Below are positions 7,363-10,081 of a stretch of 10,081 bases of DNA, in pieces; the first letter of the stretch is position 1, and each line of letters opens with the position of its first letter. The stretch is from Thioalkalivibrio sp. (GTDB lineage: Bacteria > Pseudomonadota > Gammaproteobacteria > Ectothiorhodospirales > Ectothiorhodospiraceae), in NCBI GenBank assembly GCA_007120575.1, contig SKNJ01000212.1, positions 1 through 10,081 on the forward strand, written 5' to 3'. Both the position numbers and the translations under genes were made by a program. Below the pieces are notes generated by a model. It was given only the letters and a program-made list of their open reading frames with translations, had not been told where the DNA came from and searched no databases.

Positions 7363-7464
7363 ATGCGTACTTGGTTTTCCTTCGAGAATTTCCCGCTTAC
7401 CTTCACCATCGCGCTGATTATCTGGTCCTGGATCAGCTTCTTCTCGGTGGTGCTGTTCGGCTGA
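7363..7464 (+). CDS. 33-residue single-helix membrane protein of unknown function
   Basis: I do not recognise a family. The predicted protein begins MRTWFSFENFPLTFTIALII and ends in FFSVVLFG, with one hydrophobic helix from about residue 11 to the C-terminus, rich in Trp and Phe, and almost no soluble part. The ATG at 7363 has a good ribosome site (GAGGG, 7351-7355, seven bases away). An in-frame ATG at 7321 would add 14 residues but has no ribosome site and lies within the candidate -10. A candidate promoter precedes it and a strong terminator begins 37 bases after the stop, so this looks like a complete small transcription unit. Being next to ccoS, it could be an accessory of the cbb3 oxidase, like the small helices CcoM or CydX of other oxidases, but it does not resemble the sequences I remember for those. 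Confidence 0.6.
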   Translation: MRTWFSFENFPLTFTIALIIWSWISFFSVVLFG

Positions 7465-7501
7465 TCCCGCGCGGAACCGGGGTGGTCTGACCGCCCGGCC
7501 G

Positions 7502-7543
7502 CCAACGAAAAGGCCCCGGCAAGCGCCGGGGCCTTTTCGTTGG
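7502..7543. terminator. strong bidirectional intrinsic terminator
   Basis: A perfect 19-bp stem (7502-7520 with 7525-7543) surrounds the loop AAGC. The core is GGCCCCGGC paired with GCCGGGGCC, with AAAA on the left arm and TTTT on the right, so it can stop transcripts from either side. On the plus strand it ends the small membrane protein unit and any read-through from ccoGHIS. On the minus strand it could end the rpoH transcript, about 250 bases after the rpoH stop. Confidence 0.93.
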
Positions 7544-7710
7544 GAGATGCGTGACCGTCGTGCGAAGCGCGATACTGGCCGTGCGAGGGTGGCGAGAGAG
7601 CGAGCCCTTCTTTCGGTCTCACGAGGCGCATTGTGCGAGCAATGTAACGTGAGCGGGAAAGGGGGCGTCCTCCCACACGCGCAGCAGATCCGTCCCGACT
7701 CGGCAGACGG
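7544..7710. other. non-coding spacer with no recognised feature
   Basis: These 167 bases lie between the bidirectional terminator and the inverted-repeat element. I see no open frame with a credible start, no tRNA-like fold and no strong hairpin; the best is the weak 5-bp CATTG/CAATG stem near 7630-7645. It would be transcribed as the 3' tail of the rpoH message unless that ends earlier. Confidence 0.5.
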
Positions 7711-7794
7711 CTAGCCCGGATGTTTCATGCATTGCACGCGCCCTCGCGGCCCATATCCTCCGCGATCATCACGCGAATTCATGAAACATCCGGG

Positions 7795-7798
<4 letters not shown>
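7711..7798. mobile_element. 88-bp MITE-like element with perfect 19-bp inverted ends, abutting the rpoH stop codon
   Basis: CTAGCCCGGATGTTTCATG (7711-7729) and its exact reverse complement (7780-7798) enclose 50 bases. After one mismatch the pairing goes on for three more bases. Inside, TCGCGG (7744-7749) and CCGCGA (7760-7765) form a second stem. No coding capacity is visible. The outer CTAG on both sides can be read as a 4-bp target duplication around an 80-bp element that begins CCCGGATG. The right-hand CTAG includes the rpoH stop codon (TAG on the minus strand, 7797-7795), so the insertion left rpoH intact. The ends remind me of IS1380-family termini, from memory only. In RNA it would fold into a long hairpin right after rpoH. 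Confidence 0.65.
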
Positions 7799-8661
<863 letters not shown>

Positions 8662-8691
8662 CGAGTCTCGTTCCTCCAATTGCATACGGGA

Positions 8692-8721
8692 ATTTTAGCA
8701 CTCAACTTCATGGAGTGCTAA
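8692..8721 (-). promoter_or_regulatory. candidate rpoH promoter embedded in the CIRCE operator
   Basis: On the minus strand, TTAGCA (8721-8716) and TAAAAT (8697-8692) lie 18 bases apart and match the sigma-70 hexamers at 4 and 5 of 6 positions. Transcription would start near 8685, leaving about 24 bases of leader that contain the GGAGG ribosome site for the ATG at 8661. HrcA bound to the operator would cover both hexamers. Confidence 0.5.
8695..8721. promoter_or_regulatory. perfect CIRCE element (HrcA operator) upstream of rpoH
   Basis: TTAGCACTC (8695-8703), nine bases, then GAGTGCTAA (8713-8721) matches the full CIRCE consensus TTAGCACTC-N9-GAGTGCTAA with no mismatch. CIRCE is the binding site of the heat-shock repressor HrcA, usually found before groESL and dnaK. 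Here it is 33 bases from the preferred rpoH start and faces no other gene, so rpoH is the only plausible target. Confidence 0.95.
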
Positions 8722-8783
8722 ACCCTGTGAAAGTTCCGGAGTTTCCCCGCCGGTGCGCGGCCGGAGGGGACCCAGCGAGGCTC
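8722..8783. other. GC-rich hairpin region between rpoH promoter and upstream element
   Basis: TCCCC (8744-8748) pairs with GGGGA (8766-8770) and CCGG (8750-8753) with CCGG (8761-8764), with one mismatch between the stems and the loop TGCGCGG. No T-run follows on either strand. It may be what is left of the ftsX transcript end. I see no coding frame here. Confidence 0.4.
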
Positions 8784-8988
8784 GGGAAACACATGATTCA
8801 TGTACACACTCGCGCTCGAGTCGCTTTTGCGTGCGAACAAGGCGCGGTGACTGCCGTGCAGTCATTCTGCACAAGGGAACCGCAACGCCGTTCCCACGCC
8901 CGTTTTCGTCAACAACGGACGGATGAGACCCTTCTTTCAACGGCTTGCGGGGTGCCAACGCGAGTCTGTACATGAATCAGTGTTTCCC
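8784..8988. mobile_element. 205-bp MITE-like element with about 30-bp imperfect inverted ends, abutting the ftsX stop codon
   Basis: The left end GGGAAACACATGATTCATG (from 8784) and the right end (8967-8988, ending GTGTTTCCC) are inverted copies that differ by one extra base on the left. After one mismatch the match continues with ACTCGCG (8808-8814) and CGCGAGT (8959-8965), giving about 30 bp in all. No credible gene lies inside, but it holds several small palindromes (8848-8872, 8875-8895). If the ends proper are GGAAACAC (8785) and GTGTTTCC (8987), the flanks are CTCG and CTAG, a possible 4-bp target duplication with one change; the IS5 group is known to target C(T/A)A(G/A). The right CTAG includes the ftsX stop. 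The terminal sequences are unrelated to those of the element at 7711-7798. Confidence 0.55.
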
Positions 8989-9920
8989 TAGGGGGCATCG
9001 CGCAACGCGTAGCTGCTGCCCAGACGGGCCCCGGCCCAGCCTAGCAGGACCCCGACCGCGATCAGCGCCAGGAGGTCCTCGAGCCCGGGCACGCGCAAGG
9101 TCAATTCCAGCCCGAACGCACTGGCTGCGGCATCCAGTGGCGCGCGGCTGATCCCGATCCCTGTCAGCAGCAGGATGGCCGCCAGTATCCCGCCGCCCAG
9201 GCCGGTCATGATTCCGCCGTACAGCGAGGGCCGCCGGAGGAAGCGGTGCGTGGCCCCACTGATCCGGGAAATCGCGATCTCCTCGCGCCGTTCGCGCAGT
9301 TCCGCGGCGCTCGCCAGGGCCAGCACCAGCAATGCGCCCAGGCCAAGCAGTGCGGCGACCACACCCAGGATACGCAGCCCCAGGGCGTGCAGGCTGTTCA
9401 GCTGGCGGACCCATTCGTCGTCGCTGACCAGCGTCGCCTCCGGGGCCAGTGCCGCGAGTTGTTCGCGCAGCGCCGCGACCCGTTCGGGCGTGGCTTCCGC
9501 TGGAACGATATCCAGTACGTGCGGCAGGGGGTTCTCCTCCAGCCACTCCAGCAGCCCCGGATCGCTCAGGCTCGCGCGGTATTTCGCCAACGCGGTATCC
9601 GCGTCCGTCCGGGTCCAGCGGTCCACCGTCTCCAGCCTCGCGAGTTCCGCCTCCAGGGTATCCAGGCGTTCGGGTTCCGTGGCATCCAGATACAGGGCGA
9701 TCCGGGGTTCATGATCGAGGTGCGAGGACAGTGCCCGGGCGTTGTCCAGCAAGATCCAGAGATAGGCCGGCAGCGTCAGGATGAAGCCCAGCACCGCGAT
9801 GCTGATCATGGTCAGCACCGGGGCCTGCAGCCGGCGCTGGAGGCTGCGGCGCGCCGCGTCGCGGTGGGCGTCGCGCCAGGCGTGCAGACCGTTCAGCAGG
9901 TGGTGGCGGTCGTCCTTCAC
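8988..9920 (-). CDS. ftsX: cell division protein FtsX (membrane subunit of FtsEX)
   Basis: FtsX forms an inner-membrane complex with the ATPase FtsE at the division septum, where it activates peptidoglycan hydrolases through EnvC-type partners. The 310-residue protein has a basic cytoplasmic N-terminus, helix 1 (about 35-58), a large periplasmic domain with WLEENPLPHVLDIVP (about 126-140), then helices at about 180-205, 233-257 and 280-303. The cytoplasmic loop LRERREEIAISRISGATHRFLRRPSLYGG (key part GAT-RFLRRP) is the FtsX signature. The start is a GTG that overlaps the ftsE stop as GTGA, and GGAG (9932-9929) inside ftsE serves as ribosome site. The stop TAG falls in a CTAG that borders the element at 8784-8988, so the usual short step from ftsX to rpoH is widened to over 300 bases. 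Confidence 0.96.
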   Translation of the reverse strand: MKDDRHHLLNGLHAWRDAHRDAARRSLQRRLQAPVLTMISIAVLGFILTLPAYLWILLDNARALSSHLDHEPRIALYLDATEPERLDTLEAELARLETVDRWTRTDADTALAKYRASLSDPGLLEWLEENPLPHVLDIVPAEATPERVAALREQLAALAPEATLVSDDEWVRQLNSLHALGLRILGVVAALLGLGALLVLALASAAELRERREEIAISRISGATHRFLRRPSLYGGIMTGLGGGILAAILLLTGIGISRAPLDAAASAFGLELTLRVPGLEDLLALIAVGVLLGWAGARLGSSYALRDAP

Positions 9921-10081
9921 GCGGGCGTCTCCGGACTCTGGCGGGCCTCGATGTGACCGTCCTCGAGATGCAGCACTGGCTTGTTCATGCGTTCGATCAG
10001 GTCCAGGTCATGACTGGCGATCAGGGCGGTCATGCCGACCCGGTTGAAGTCGGCGAACAGCTCCAGGATCTCGCGCGACAG
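9917..10081 (-). CDS. ftsE: cell division ATP-binding protein FtsE, C-terminal 54 residues only
   Basis: The frame enters from the window edge and ends at the TGA at 9919-9917. The visible part LSREILELFADFNRVGMTAL is followed by IASHDLDLIER, whose His is the ABC ATPase switch (H-loop) residue. Then comes the short beta strand and turn LHLEDGHIE, typical of the end of an ABC nucleotide-binding domain and close to FtsE of E. coli. The Walker A, signature and Walker B motifs lie outside the window. Its stop overlaps the ftsX start by four bases, the usual coupling in this operon. Length and context make FtsE far more likely than any other ABC ATPase. Confidence 0.93.
   Translation of the reverse strand: MSREILELFADFNRVGMTALIASHDLDLIERMNKPVLHLEDGHIEARQSPETPA

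Overview
This is high-GC DNA, most likely from a gammaproteobacterium. The order ftsE-ftsX-rpoH and a complete run of cbb3 oxidase genes (ccoO-Q-P then ccoG-H-I-S) support that. The GC content and gene types would suit a Chromatiales or Ectothiorhodospiraceae relative, but this is an inference and I cannot name the genus.

Layout: (1) 1-1897, plus strand: the end of the structural operon for a cbb3-type cytochrome c oxidase, with ccoO (missing only its first few codons), ccoQ and ccoP. (2) 1898-2082: a gap with two hairpins and a possible weak promoter. (3) 2083-7238, plus strand: the assembly genes ccoG, ccoH (FixH), ccoI (copper P-type ATPase) and ccoS. (4) 7239-7543: a short separate unit with a candidate promoter, a 33-residue single-helix membrane protein of unknown function and a very strong bidirectional terminator. 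(5) 7544-7798: non-coding DNA ending in an 88-bp element with perfect 19-bp inverted ends that runs into the rpoH stop codon. (6) 7795-8721, minus strand: rpoH (sigma-32) with a perfect CIRCE operator over its likely promoter. (7) 8722-8988: non-coding DNA, mostly a second, unrelated element of about 205 bp with about 30-bp imperfect inverted ends that touches the ftsX stop codon. (8) 8988-10081, minus strand: ftsX and the last 54 codons of ftsE.

The first half makes a high-affinity terminal oxidase. CcoO and CcoP carry electrons through c-type hemes to the catalytic subunit CcoN, which lies upstream of the window. CcoQ stabilises the complex. CcoG and CcoI handle copper for the heme-copper centre, and CcoH and CcoS are needed for maturation. 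The second half pairs cell-division genes (FtsEX activates peptidoglycan hydrolases at the septum) with the heat-shock sigma factor.

The points most worth a second look are the CIRCE operator on rpoH, which would join the HrcA repressor and sigma-32 circuits; the two MITE-like elements flanking rpoH, each at a CTAG that includes a stop codon; the 33-residue membrane protein behind the cbb3 cluster; a Glu in place of the usual Asp in the GDGxND motif of CcoI; and a CcoH with three extra N-terminal membrane helices. I do not see a wholly new multi-gene system here.
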